A DNA stretch of 62,229 bases. Source: Pseudomonadota bacterium (lineage in GTDB: Bacteria; Pseudomonadota; Alphaproteobacteria; Reyranellales; Reyranellaceae). Position numbers and translations under genes: made by a program. Below are positions 45,176 to 55,200 of this stretch, one piece after another. How positions within the stretch are numbered: position 1 is the first letter of the stretch; each line of letters starts with the position of its first letter. Below the pieces are notes generated by a model, which saw nothing but the letters and a program-made list of their open reading frames with translations, searched no databases and was not told the origin of the DNA. The stretch lies in assembly GCA_020160955.1 (NCBI GenBank), contig JAIUOX010000010.1:1-62229 (forward strand), written 5' to 3'.

Positions 45176-46579
45176 ATGGCCGACGTTCGCAAGGAAACCG
45201 ACAGCCTCGGCGAGGTGCTGGTGCCAGCCGACAAGCTGTGGGGCGCGCAGACCCAGCGCTCGCTCGAGCACTTCAGCATCGGCAAGGACCTGATCCCGCG
45301 CGAGATGATCACCGGCTACGCCATCCTCAAGAAGGCGGCGGCCAACGCCAACCATGACGGCAAGCGGCTCGACGACAAGGTGCACGGGCTGATCGTGCAG
45401 GTCTGCGACGAGATCCTCGCCGGCCAGCACCACGACATGTTCCCGCTGCACGTCTGGATGACCGGCTCGGGCACCCAGTTCAACATGAACGTCAACGAGG
45501 TCGTGTCGAACCGCTGCTGCCAGATCGCCGGCACGCCGCTCGGCTCGAAGACGCCGGTCCATCCCAACGACCACGTCAACATGTCCCAGTCGTCGAACGA
45601 CAGCTTCCCGTCGGTGATGTACATCGCCGCCGCCGTGAACACGGTCGAGCGGCTGCTGCCGGCGGTGCGCGCGCTGCACGACGCGATCGACGCCAAGGCG
45701 AAGGCATGGGCCGACATCGTCAAGATCGGCCGCACCCACATGCAGGACGCGACGCCGATCACGCTCGGCCAGGAATGGTCGGGCTATGCCGGCATGCTGG
45801 CCGACAACGTCGAGCGCATCGAGGACGCGCTGAAGGGCGTCTACCGCCTGGCGCTGGGCGGCACCGCGGTCGGCACCGGCATCAACGCCGCGCCGGGCTT
45901 CGCCGAGGCCGCCGCGGCCGAGATCGCGAAGTTGACCAAGCTGCCGTTCGTCAGCGCGCCCAACAAGTTCACGGTGCAGGGCGCACACGATGCGCTGGTC
46001 CAGCTGTCGGGCTCGTTCCGCACGCTGGCGGTGTCGCTCTACAAGATCGCCAACGACATCCGCCTGATGTCGTGCGGCCCGCGCGCCGGCTTCGCCGAGC
46101 TCGACATCCCCGAGAACGAGCCCGGCTCGTCGATCATGCCGGGCAAGGTCAACCCGACCCAGTGCGAGGCGCTGACCATGATCGCGGTGCAGGTGATGGC
46201 CAACGACGTCGCGGTCGGCATGGGCGGCGCCGGCGGCTACCTCGAGATGAACGTCTACAAGCCGCTGATCATCTACAACATCACCCACTCGCTGGCGATC
46301 ATGGCCGACGGCTGCACCAACTTCCGCAAGTTCCTGGTCGAGGGCACCAGGCCCAACCTCAAGAAGATCGGCGAGTACGTCGAGCGCTCGCTGATGCTGG
46401 TGACGGCGCTGGCGCCGGTGATCGGCTACGACAAGGCGAGCAAGATCGCCCACTACGCGATGGACAACGACCTGACGCTCAAGCAGGCCGCGCTCAAGCT
46501 GGGCTTCGTGAGCGAGGCCGAGTTCGACCGCATCGTCGACCCGAAGAAGATGGTCCATCCCTACGTGGCGAAGGACTAG
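45176..46579 (+). CDS. fumC: Class II fumarate hydratase
   Basis: 467 aa from the ATG at 45176, exactly the usual family length; an ATG at 45140 would add 12 poorly conserved residues. [24 protein letters not shown], and the signature [11 protein letters not shown]. Iron-independent fumarase of the TCA cycle, between fumarate and malate. Malate is then the substrate of Mqo encoded at 49272. Confidence 0.97.
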   Translation: MADVRKETDSLGEVLVPADKLWGAQTQRSLEHFSIGKDLIPREMITGYAILKKAAANANHDGKRLDDKVHGLIVQVCDEILAGQHHDMFPLHVWMTGSGTQFNMNVNEVVSNRCCQIAGTPLGSKTPVHPNDHVNMSQSSNDSFPSVMYIAAAVNTVERLLPAVRALHDAIDAKAKAWADIVKIGRTHMQDATPITLGQEWSGYAGMLADNVERIEDALKGVYRLALGGTAVGTGINAAPGFAEAAAAEIAKLTKLPFVSAPNKFTVQGAHDALVQLSGSFRTLAVSLYKIANDIRLMSCGPRAGFAELDIPENEPGSSIMPGKVNPTQCEALTMIAVQVMANDVAVGMGGAGGYLEMNVYKPLIIYNITHSLAIMADGCTNFRKFLVEGTRPNLKKIGEYVERSLMLVTALAPVIGYDKASKIAHYAMDNDLTLKQAALKLGFVSEAEFDRIVDPKKMVHPYVAKD

Positions 46580-46589
46580 GGTCGCCGGC

Positions 46590-47894
46590 TTGGCGCGGCG
46601 CGCCTCCGTCGTCGCGGCCTTGCTGCTCGGCCTGGTGGTGGCCGGGCCGGCCGCGGCGCAGCGCGGCCCGGTGGACGAGCCCGAGGCGTGGCTCGACGAT
46701 CCGCGGCGCAAGACCCTGACCGGTGACTGGGGCGGCGCGCGCAGCGCGTGGGCGGCGCAGGGCGTGACGCTGCGCAGCCACTACATCGCCGAGTTCGCCG
46801 CCAACCCGTCGGGCGGACTGGCGCAGGGCGCGACCTACTCCCACCAGGTCGACGTCGGCGCCGACCTCGACCTCGGGAAGCTGGTCGGGCTGGCCGGCGG
46901 CGGCCTGCACGCGACCTTCACCGAGCGCGCCGGCTACAGCCTCAGCCAGAGCTTCATCGGCAACATCATCTCGGTGCAGGAGATCTTCGGCTCGGGCCAG
47001 AACGTGCGCCTCGCCGAGCTGGCCTGGACCCAGTCGCTGGCCGGCGGCCGGTTCGAGAGCCGCGTCGGCTGGATCCACGCCTCCGACGATTTCTCGACCT
47101 CGCCGCTCTATTGCTACTTCCAGAACAACGGGCTGTGCGGCCAGGTCGCGACGGTGATCAACAGCGGCTTCACGATCTTCCCGACCGGCAGCTGGGGCGG
47201 CCGGGTGAAGGTTCGCCCGGTCGAGGACGTCTACCTGCAGTCCGGCGTCTACGAGGTGAACCCGACGCTGTCGCTGCCGCCCAACGGCTTCAAGCTCGGC
47301 ACCTCGGGCGCCACCGGCGTCGTGCTGCCCGTCGAGCTCGGCTGGCAGCCGACCGTCGGCCCCGCCAAGCTGCCCGGCCGCTACCGGGTGGGCGGCTACT
47401 ACGACACGTCCGAGGCGCCGTACCTCGGCGCCCCCATCGGCGGGCCGGCCGCCACCGCGCTCGGCCGCTGGGGCCTGTGGCTGCAGGGCGACCAGATGCT
47501 GTACCGGCCGTCGCCGGAGTCGCCGCGCTCGCTGTGGGCCTTCGCCGTGTTCGGCACGGCGGGGCCGGCCACCGCGCTCTTGCAGACCTACTGGCAGGTC
47601 GGGCTGGTGAAGAAGGGCACCTTCGAGGGCCGCGACCACGATTCGATCGGGCTCGCGGTGAACAGCAGCTGGATCAGCAGCGCCCTGATCGCCGCCCAGA
47701 ACCAGGCCAACGCGCTGGTCCCGTTCTCGACGCCCGTGCAGTCGTCGGAGACGACCATCGAGCTGAACTACCGGTTCCAGCCGACGCCGTACCTGTCGCT
47801 GATGCCCAACGTGCAGTACGTCATCCAGCCCAACGGCCTCGCCAGCATCGGCAACGCGCTGGTGCTCGGCCTGCAAGTCAAGGCCACGTTCTGA
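46590..47894 (+). CDS. OprB-family carbohydrate-selective porin
   Basis: 434 aa, TTG start. Signal peptide ending PAAAQ (residue 24). The motif LTGDWGGARSAWAAQGVTL near residue 45 is characteristic of OprB porins, and the barrel ends in QVKATF with a terminal Phe for outer-membrane insertion. Diffusion channel for sugars or similar solutes. Starts 10 bp after the fumC stop, so probably co-transcribed with it. Confidence 0.88.
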   Translation: MARRASVVAALLLGLVVAGPAAAQRGPVDEPEAWLDDPRRKTLTGDWGGARSAWAAQGVTLRSHYIAEFAANPSGGLAQGATYSHQVDVGADLDLGKLVGLAGGGLHATFTERAGYSLSQSFIGNIISVQEIFGSGQNVRLAELAWTQSLAGGRFESRVGWIHASDDFSTSPLYCYFQNNGLCGQVATVINSGFTIFPTGSWGGRVKVRPVEDVYLQSGVYEVNPTLSLPPNGFKLGTSGATGVVLPVELGWQPTVGPAKLPGRYRVGGYYDTSEAPYLGAPIGGPAATALGRWGLWLQGDQMLYRPSPESPRSLWAFAVFGTAGPATALLQTYWQVGLVKKGTFEGRDHDSIGLAVNSSWISSALIAAQNQANALVPFSTPVQSSETTIELNYRFQPTPYLSLMPNVQYVIQPNGLASIGNALVLGLQVKATF

Positions 47895-47900
47895 GTTTCT

Positions 47901-48021
47901 CCTCCCCCTGCGTCAGCAGGGGGAGGTGTCGCCGTCACCGGCGACGGAGGGGTCGGGCCTCATGGCTCATGACCCCCTCCGTCCGCTGCGCGGACACCTC
48001 CCCGCGCTCACGCGCAGGGAG
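47901..48021. repeat. Second type of intergenic inverted repeat
   Basis: CTCCCCCTGCGTCAGCAGGG and GGAGGTGTCGCCG on the left pair with CGGACACCTCCCC on the right; ACGGAGGGGTC pairs with GACCCCCTCCGT in the middle. It fills the gap between the convergent oprB and thrE genes. Sequence differs from the GTCATCCCGA family. Confidence 0.75.
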
Positions 48022-48027
48022 GAAGGT

Positions 48028-49272
48028 TCATCTCTCGTAGCGCCACTGCCGCTCGGTCAGGAAGCGGGCGGCGACCAGGCCCATCGCCATGCCGCCGACC
48101 GCGAAGCCGCAGGTCGCGGCGGCCTCGATGGCGGACAGGGCCTTGCCCTGGTTCAGGAACACGATCGTCTGGAAGGCGAACAGGCCGGGCGTCATCATGA
48201 TGATGCTGGGCACGGTCAGCGCGATGCGCGGCGCGTGCAGGCGGCCGCGCACCAGAGAGGCGCCCAGCCCGACCGCCAGCGCGCCGAAGAAGGTCGCCTG
48301 CGGCAGCGCCAGGCCAAGATCGTGCAGGCCGAGCCGCACCTCGTTGCCGACCATCGACAGCAACGCCACGAACAGCACGGTGCGCGGCGGGTTGTTGAAC
48401 AGGATGCCGTAGCCCCAGCCGCCGGCGAAGCAGGCGAGCGCGCGCCACGCCACGGTCGCGGGCTCGATCGCGCCGGGCGGCGGCGCGGCCGGCGCCGGCG
48501 CGAGACCGGCCAGCATCGCCACCACCGACATGCCGCAGGCGGCGCTCAGCGTCAGCAGGATGCCGTAGAACAGCCGCGTGATGCCGGCCGTCGACTGGTG
48601 CTGTGTCAGGTCGAGCAGGCCCGCGACCAGCGGGAAGCCCGGCACCAGGAACAGCACCGACGAGATGAAGCCGATGGCATGGACGAAGGCGAAGCTGCGC
48701 ACGCCGAAGCCCAGCACGATCCCGCAGTACAGGCCGGACGCCAGCACGGCGCACAGCGCGGTCATGGCGAACTGGTTGAAGCCCTTGCGCGACAGGAGCG
48801 TGCGCGCCGCCTGGCCGACGCCGCCGGACACCGCCGCCGCCGCCGTCGCCAGCAGGTCGCCGCCGTTCAGGAAGGAGAACGCCGTCGAGGCGACCGCCAT
48901 CGACAGCGCGACCGCCAGCAGGCCGTGCAGCGGCGGCGCCGTCTCGATCGCGTCCAGCCGCTCGGCCAGCTGCGCCACGGTCAGGCCGGGCGGCGCCTGG
49001 CGCGACAGCGTCTCGAGGGCAGCGATCTTCGAGGCGTCGACGCCGGGCGGCCCGATCTCGCGCGCCAGGGTGACGATCTCGGCGCCTTGCCGCGCCGTCA
49101 CGGTCAGGCCGCCGATCCACAGCTGCACGTCGAGCCGCTCGACCCCGAGGTCGGTGGCCAGGCGGCGCATCGCGTCGCGCACCCGGAACGCGGTGTCGCC
49201 GGCGTGCAGCATCGCCGCGCCGAAGCGCAGCAGGATGTCGAGCGCGCGGTCGAGGTCGGCGCGCGCGCCCAT
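48028..49272 (-). CDS. ThrE-type threonine/serine exporter
   Basis: 414 aa. N-terminal DUF1212 part (LRFGAAMLHAGDTAFRVRDA; ATDLGVERLDVQLWIGGLTV), then about ten hydrophobic helices with FLVPGFPLVAGLLDLTQ, both ThrE halves in one chain. Exports threonine or serine in Corynebacterium ThrE; here inferred. Its ATG overlaps the mqo TGA by one base. Confidence 0.85.
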   Translation of the reverse strand: MGARADLDRALDILLRFGAAMLHAGDTAFRVRDAMRRLATDLGVERLDVQLWIGGLTVTARQGAEIVTLAREIGPPGVDASKIAALETLSRQAPPGLTVAQLAERLDAIETAPPLHGLLAVALSMAVASTAFSFLNGGDLLATAAAAVSGGVGQAARTLLSRKGFNQFAMTALCAVLASGLYCGIVLGFGVRSFAFVHAIGFISSVLFLVPGFPLVAGLLDLTQHQSTAGITRLFYGILLTLSAACGMSVVAMLAGLAPAPAAPPPGAIEPATVAWRALACFAGGWGYGILFNNPPRTVLFVALLSMVGNEVRLGLHDLGLALPQATFFGALAVGLGASLVRGRLHAPRIALTVPSIIMMTPGLFAFQTIVFLNQGKALSAIEAAATCGFAVGGMAMGLVAARFLTERQWRYER

Positions 49273-50771
49273 CAGGCGATTTTCAGGCCCAGCACTTCGG
49301 CGGTGTCGCGGCGCACGCGATCGACCAGCGCGGCGTCGGTCTTGAGGTTGCCGCCGTAGGACGGGATCATCTCCTTGATCTTGGGCACCCAGTGGCCGAC
49401 CAGCTGCTCGTGGAAGCAGTTCTCCAGCATGTGGACCATGATCCAGGTCGCGGTCGAGGCGCCCGGCGAGGCGCCGAGCAGGGCGACCAGCGAGGAGTCG
49501 GCCGAGTGCACGATCTCGGTGCCGAACTCCAGCGTGCCGGTCTTCACCTTGTCCTTGCGGATGATCTGCACGCGCTGGCCGGCGACGTCGATCTCCCAGT
49601 CGGCCGGGTTCATGGTCGGGTAGAAGTCGCGCAGCGCCTTGTAGCGGTGGTTCATGCTCTGGAACACCTGGCCGACCAGGTATTCCTCGAGCGGGAAGTT
49701 GTCGCGCGCCACGGCGAGCAGCGGCAGGATGTTGTCCGGCCGCACCGACATCGGCAGGTCCATGAACGAGCCGTGCTTCAGGAACTTGGTCGAGAAGCCG
49801 GCATAGGGGCCGAACAGCAGCCAGCGCTTGCCGTCGATGATGCGGGTGTCGAGGTGCGGCACCGACATCGGCGGCGAGCCGGCGGCGGCCATGCCGTAGA
49901 CCTTGGCGTCGTGGCGGCGGGCGACCTCTTCCTTGCCGCAGCGCAGCCAGATGCCGCTGACCGGGAAGCCGCCGAAGCCCTTGGCCTCGGGAATCCCCGA
50001 CTTCTGCAGGAGCGTCAGCGCCGCGCCGCCGGCGCCGAGGAACACCCAGCGCGCGCCGATGCGGCGGTTCTCGCCGGTCTTCTCGTCCTTGACGTCGAGC
50101 CACCAGCCGTCGCCGGTCGGGCGGCGCTGCAGGTCGGTGACCTGGTGCTCGAAGTGGACGTCGACGCGCTCCAGCGTGCGCAGGTACTTCATCAGGTTGG
50201 AGGTCAGCGCGCCGTAGTTGACGTCGGCGCCGCTCACGATGCGGGTCGCCGCGACGACCTGGCTGGGATCGCGGCCCTCCATCAGCAGCGGCGCCCACTC
50301 GCCGATCTGCTTGTGGTCCTCGCTGAACTCCATGCCGTGGTAGCAGTGGTGCGCGCTCATCGCGGCGTGGCGCTTCTTCAGGAACGCCGCGCGGTCCTCG
50401 CCGATCACGAAGCTCATGTGCGGCACGGGATGGATGAACGAGTCGGGCGAGGCGATCGCGCCCTTGCGGATCAGGTACGACCAGAACTGCCGCGACAGGT
50501 CGAACTCGGTGTTGACCTCCAGCGCCTTGGCGATATCGACCGTGCCGTCCTTGCGCATCGGCGTGTAGTTCAGCTCGCAGTTGGCGGCGTGGCCGGTGCC
50601 GGCGTTGTTCCACGCCGCCGAGCTTTCCTGTGCCTCGCCGGGCATGCGCTCGATGATCGCGATGTGGAGGTGCGGCTGCAGCTCCTTCAGGAACACCGCC
50701 AGCGTGGTGCTCATGATGCCGGCGCCGACCAGGACGACGTCGGCGCTGGTCACTTCGGCCTTGCTGCTCAT
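49272..50771 (-). CDS. mqo: Malate:quinone oxidoreductase
   Basis: 499 aa, normal length. ADVVLVGAGIMSTTLAVFL FAD-binding loop, RMPGEAQESSAAWNNAGTGHAA, TAxWxxxHMLE-like ATWIMVHMLENCF late segment. Membrane-associated flavoenzyme passing malate electrons to quinone, an alternative to NAD-malate dehydrogenase. Middle gene of a cupin-mqo-thrE operon with overlapping starts and stops at both ends. Confidence 0.95.
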   Translation of the reverse strand: MSSKAEVTSADVVLVGAGIMSTTLAVFLKELQPHLHIAIIERMPGEAQESSAAWNNAGTGHAANCELNYTPMRKDGTVDIAKALEVNTEFDLSRQFWSYLIRKGAIASPDSFIHPVPHMSFVIGEDRAAFLKKRHAAMSAHHCYHGMEFSEDHKQIGEWAPLLMEGRDPSQVVAATRIVSGADVNYGALTSNLMKYLRTLERVDVHFEHQVTDLQRRPTGDGWWLDVKDEKTGENRRIGARWVFLGAGGAALTLLQKSGIPEAKGFGGFPVSGIWLRCGKEEVARRHDAKVYGMAAAGSPPMSVPHLDTRIIDGKRWLLFGPYAGFSTKFLKHGSFMDLPMSVRPDNILPLLAVARDNFPLEEYLVGQVFQSMNHRYKALRDFYPTMNPADWEIDVAGQRVQIIRKDKVKTGTLEFGTEIVHSADSSLVALLGASPGASTATWIMVHMLENCFHEQLVGHWVPKIKEMIPSYGGNLKTDAALVDRVRRDTAEVLGLKIA

Positions 50772-51172
50772 GTGCTTGCTCCCTCGGAGGCGGCCTTGCG
50801 GAAGGGCACCTTGGCGCCCGGCTGCAGCACGACGTAGAGCCGCCGCCACGGCTGGTCGTCGACCAGCGTCCAGCGGTGGCCGCCGCCGGTCGTGTCCTCG
50901 GCCAGCAGGATGTCGCCCGGCTTCAGGATGAAGTGCTGGCCGCCGCGGGTCTCGAAGTCGAGCGTGCCCGACAGCGTCACCACCAGCTGCCGGGTCGGCG
51001 CGGTGTGCCACTCGAAGGTGCCGCCGGAGCGGGTTTCCTGGAACGAGGCATGGCCGGTCTGCAGCGTGGTGCTCAGCAGGTCACCGCGCACGCCGCCGGC
51101 GAGGTCGATGAAACCTTCCTCGAAGTGCGAATTGCCGTCGCTGCCCGTCCAAATCCGCACGCACCGGATCAT
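50768..51172 (-). CDS. Cupin-domain protein
   Basis: 134 aa, a single cupin barrel. THSGxFEWHTAPTRQLVVTLSG-like first motif and LKPGDILLAEDTTGGGH as second motif provide likely metal-binding His/Glu. Function unknown; reads as a small-molecule binding or oxidase-type cupin. Its TGA overlaps the mqo ATG (ATGA), so it is translated together with mqo. Confidence 0.85.
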   Translation of the reverse strand: MIRCVRIWTGSDGNSHFEEGFIDLAGGVRGDLLSTTLQTGHASFQETRSGGTFEWHTAPTRQLVVTLSGTLDFETRGGQHFILKPGDILLAEDTTGGGHRWTLVDDQPWRRLYVVLQPGAKVPFRKAASEGAST

Positions 51173-51288
51173 TCCCGCCGTCCTTCACTGCAATAACTGA
51201 GGCTTTTGACCGTAGTATGTGGCCTCCGGGGTGGCAAGGAATCGAACCCCCGGGCATCGACAATCCGTACCGCTCTGGACCCTTTCGG

Positions 51289-51708
51289 TCAGCGCATGTG
51301 TTCCCAGAGATCGCGCTCGTCCTCGTGGCGGCCGAACTCGAGCCCCTTGAAGTCGCCGCGCGAGACCACGCCGAGGACACGGCCGTCGCGGACCAGCGGC
51401 ACGTGGCGGAAGCCGCCGTCCCACATCAGGCGCAGCGCGTCGATCGCCGACTGCTCCGGCCGCAGCGTCATGGGTTTGCGGGTCATGACCTCGGCCAGCG
51501 TCGTGGTCGCGGCATTGCGCCCCTCGGCCAGTACGCGCACCACCGCGTCGCGGCCGGTGAAGATGCCGGCCAGCCGGTCGCTGGCGTCGGTGACGACGAC
51601 CGAGCCGGCGCGCGCGTCACGCATCGCCGCGCAGGCCGATTGCACGGTCGCGGTCTCGCGCAGGATCAGCGGCTTCTGGTCGAGGATGACATCGGACAGC
51701 TTGCGCAT
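51289..51708 (-). CDS. Two-CBS-domain protein, probably Crp/FNR-controlled
   Basis: 139 aa, two CBS domains in tandem (about 5-60 and 70-130) and nothing else. Motifs SVVVTDASDRLAGIFTGRD and HVPLVRDGRVLGVVSRGD. Such proteins bind adenine nucleotides and often belong to low-oxygen regulons. GGAGGA precedes the ATG. A perfect TTGAT-N4-ATCAA site lies 55 bp upstream. Confidence 0.9.
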   Translation of the reverse strand: MRKLSDVILDQKPLILRETATVQSACAAMRDARAGSVVVTDASDRLAGIFTGRDAVVRVLAEGRNAATTTLAEVMTRKPMTLRPEQSAIDALRLMWDGGFRHVPLVRDGRVLGVVSRGDFKGLEFGRHEDERDLWEHMR

Positions 51709-51762
51709 CGTCGTTCCTCCCGGGTGTTCGGACCAGCAGGCCACGCGGCCGAGCGCACGACC

Positions 51763-51776
51763 TTGATCGACATCAA
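51763..51776. promoter_or_regulatory. FNR/FixK box TTGAT-CGAC-ATCAA
   Basis: A perfect match to the FNR/FixK consensus TTGAT-N4-ATCAA, centred at 51769.5, about 61 bp upstream of the CBS gene start on the minus strand. If used at the classical -41.5 position, transcription would start about 20 bp before the ATG. No clear -10 element is visible. Confidence 0.7.
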
Positions 51777-51860
51777 GCGGGACCGGTGGCGGAGCGGGAA
51801 GCGGAGTCCGGGAGTCGGACATGACCGGGCGCGGCGAAGGGCGACAAGTTGTCATCCGGC

Positions 51861-52141
51861 TACGATGTCGGCTGGTCGTCGCCGCCGGCGCTGCAACTGT
51901 GGCTGGACTGGGCGCATGAGTACGCTGACACGTCACGGCCGTTCGCGGCCACCTGGCCGGCGCTCCCGCCAACCCGTTCGCCGTGTATGGCGCGCAGGCA
52001 CCGCGCGACGCGGTGACGCTCGGGCTGGGGCTCGCCCGGCCCGTGTTCGGGACTGGAGCGGCCTTCCTGCGCTACGACGGCGCCTTGGCCGCTGCCGTGA
52101 GCCGCCATGCCCTCGGCATCGGCCTGAGCTTCAGGTGGTGA
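51861..52141 (+). pseudogene. Frameshifted 3' remnant of an autotransporter beta-barrel gene
   Basis: Frame 1 from 51861 reads YDVGWSSP...LDWAHEYADTSRPF, matching the barrel of the intact autotransporter (YDVGWSSP...LGWAHDYADMTRPV). Around 51950-51965 the frame shifts, then continues QAPRDAVTLGLGLARPV, FLRYDGALAA and LGIGLSFRW to the TGA at 52139, parallel to PPRDSASLGLGLSTVF, FLRYEGDIAA and VGVRFSW. Positions 51861-51884 are identical to 56803-56826. No upstream passenger is left. A decayed paralogue or a recombination scar. Confidence 0.8.
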
Positions 52142-52176
52142 AAGCGGGAATTCTCAGCACAACTAGTGCGATAAGT

Positions 52177-52188
52177 TCTGTTCATTTG
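52177..52188 (+). repeat. 12-bp intergenic motif TCTGTTCATTTG, copy upstream of the autotransporter
   Basis: Identical to 57888-57899 upstream of the hydrolase gene; a 9-bp core GTTCATTTG recurs at 62209-62217. AT-rich for this genome and in the same orientation each time. Located 91 bp before the autotransporter ATG. Possibly a shared regulatory site. Confidence 0.4.
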
Positions 52189-52278
52189 TGCGATGCGATA
52201 GCCACTCCTAGTTCCTGATTCGGAATAGGGCGCGTGTGCGCGACAGCTCCAGTCGCGGCCGCCCCCGAGAGAAGCAGG

Positions 52279-55200
52279 ATGGCGAGTTCGAAATCGGTGC
52301 GCGCCCGTCGAACGGGCGTAAAGGCATTGACGGCAATGGCGGGTCTTCTCGCACTCGACTTGCCGGACGTGGCATTCGCGCAGACTTGGAATGTCGATGC
52401 CGACGGCCGGTGGAACGTCGCCGCCAACTGGTCGCCGCAGCAGGTACCCAGCGGGGTCGGGGCATCCGCCACCTTCGGCCCGGTCATCACGGCGCCGCGC
52501 ACAATCGATCCCGGCGGACTAACCAACTTCGGGTCGCTGTCGTTCAGTGGTGATAACGGCTACACGCTGGCCAGCCCAGGTGGCCTCTGGACCCTTCGGG
52601 CAAACGCGGTCTCCGGCAACTCGACCATCACTGCCACGGGAGGGGCTGTCCATTCGCTCAATGCCTCCGAACTCAACGTCGTGGGCACGCTGACCATCAA
52701 CTCCAACGGTGCCGGATTGAGCTTGCTCGGTAGCGCCGGGGGTGGCTTCCTGACGGGAGGCGACGTGACGGTGAAGGGAACGGGGCCGGTGACGCTGCGG
52801 GGGCAACCCTACCACTCGGGGAGCCTCACGATCGCGCCCGAAGCGACGCTAATCGCCGATACAGCGCTTAGCGCCCAAACTTGGTCTCCGTCCAAGATCC
52901 AGTTGGATGGCAAGCTGGTCCTGTCGAACGCCGATATCACCACCAGCGCGGTCATCTCCGGCACCGGCAGCATCGTCGTCAGAGACAACTCCTACCTGAG
53001 GTACGACGGCACCAGCCCACTGGCCGGCGGCGTAAAACTCGACACGGGAGGGTCCTTCACCTTCTCGGGCTCAGCCACCGGCAACATCGCCACCACCACG
53101 TCGGCCGACACCGTCCGCATGTCTTCGACCACCGTCGACAACCTCTACTCTGGAGAGATGAGCGGCGCGGGCAGTCTCGTCGTCTATCACTACTCGACGG
53201 CGATCGGGGGGCGAGAGTTCACCCTGACCCTGACCGGCAACAATACCTACACCGGCGGGACCAGGATCGACCTCGGCACCCTGCAGGTGGGGGACGGCGG
53301 CACCACGGGGATGATCGGTCCGGGCAAGGTCAACATCCCCGGAGATGGCAGGCTTCGGTTCAACCGATCGGACGACATCGCCTTCGATGGCGACATCACG
53401 ATGGGCGGCCTGATCCCCAAGGTCGAGCAGGCCGGGTCGGGAACGCTGACCCTGAAGGGCAACGTGACGGGCACCGCCTCCAATGGCGGGTCCGATCTCG
53501 GCGCGCGCAGCGGCAAGCTGATCGTCCTGGGCACCGTCAACACCCAAAAATTGACCGTCGATGCGGGTGCCGTCGTGCAGCTCGGCAACGGCGGCACGCA
53601 AGGGGAATACGTTCCCCTAGATACTGGCTTCACTTCAGGGCCCATCTACAATCAGGGCACCTTTATCGTGAACCGCTCGGACAAGTCGGTCATGGCCGGC
53701 TGGATCGAGGGCACGGGCGAGTTCCACAACGACGGACCGGGGACCACCGTCCTGACGGGCACCAACACGCATACCGGCGGCACGTTCGTCAACGCCGGGA
53801 CGCTGCAGATCGGCGACGGCACCGACTCGGCCGGGGGATTGAAAGGCAGCATTGCCGGGAACGTGACCATTGCCAAGGGCGCGACCCTCGCCTTCAACCG
53901 GGCGCGCGTCGGGGCGGCGACGCCGTCCCAGCCGCTGACTGGGGGGACCGTTTCCGGCGCAGGCCAGGTGCACCAGATGGCCGGGGTGACGGACCTCACC
54001 GTGCCTTTGAACCACACCGGCGGTACGATCATCGATCAAGGGGGGACCCTGTCGGTCAACAGTAGCGGCAGCCTTGGCACCAGCGACATCGTCAACAGCG
54101 GAACCTTGCAGTTCGATCTCCAGGGCGGATCGACCAGCTACGGCGGCGTCATCAGCGGCACCGGCGAAGTCATTACGTACAATGGCGGCATCAATAACCA
54201 GGTCACGCTGACCGGGAACAACACCTATACGGGCCGGACCACCGTCAACCGCTGGCTCAATATCGGCAATGGAGGCACCTCCGGAACCCTCGGAGCGCTC
54301 GGAGCGGCCGGGGCCGCGGACACCACGGTCGCGGGCATACTCGTCTTCAATCGCAGCGATGATTTCACGCACGCGGGCCGTATCTATTTCAACGGGACCT
54401 CAGGGTTCGGAGGCACGATGCGAAAACTGGGAGCCGGCACCCTCACCCTGAGCGGCTCCATTGGCCTAAACACCTTTACTGGTCTCGTGGAGGTCAAGGA
54501 GGGCCGGCTGCTTCTCACCGGGGACAACAAGTACAACAGCGTGTCCGTGGCGACCCACGCGATCCTGCAGGTCGGTGACGGTGAGGCGACGGGCACGCTC
54601 GCCGCTGCCGCCGTGGACAATTCAGGCACGGTGGTCTTCAACCGGCCGGATCGTCTGGCCTTTGGCAGTGCGATCTCGGGTACCGGCTCGGTGCAGCAGA
54701 TCGGCGCGGGTCGCCTGGTTCTCAGCCGCTCCAGCAGCTATAGCGGCGGCACGTCGATCTCCAGGGGCGGCACGATCGAGGTGTCGCGCGACGACAACCT
54801 CGGCGCGACGAGCGGCAGCCTCGCGATCGACAATGGCACGCTGGCCACCACCGCTAGCTTCGGCATGACCCGCACGGTGACGCTGGGCGCCGGCGGCGGC
54901 ACGTTCGACGTCGGCGGCAACACGCTCACACTGGGCGGCACGGTCAGCGGCGGCAAGCTCACGGCCCGCGGTGCCCTCGGTGCCCACGGCACGCTGGTGC
55001 TGGCGGCCGACAACACCTATGGCGACACCGCGATCGAGGCGGGCGCCACGCTGCAGGTCGGCACCGGCCTCGCCACCGGCACGCTGGGCAGCGGCGCGAT
55101 CCGCGACGACGGCGTCTTGGCGGTCAAGCGCGCCGGGACGCTCGAGATCGGCCGCGTCATCGAGGGTAGCGGCGCGCTCGACCAGCGCGGGCCGGGCACG

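Noticed and set aside
51216..51288. tRNA-like 3' segment on the minus strand (GGGTTCGATTCC near 51237-51252)
   Set aside because: The T-loop-like words are present, but the T-stem pairs poorly, and no matching acceptor, D-arm or anticodon stem is found. At best a tRNA remnant or old attachment site.
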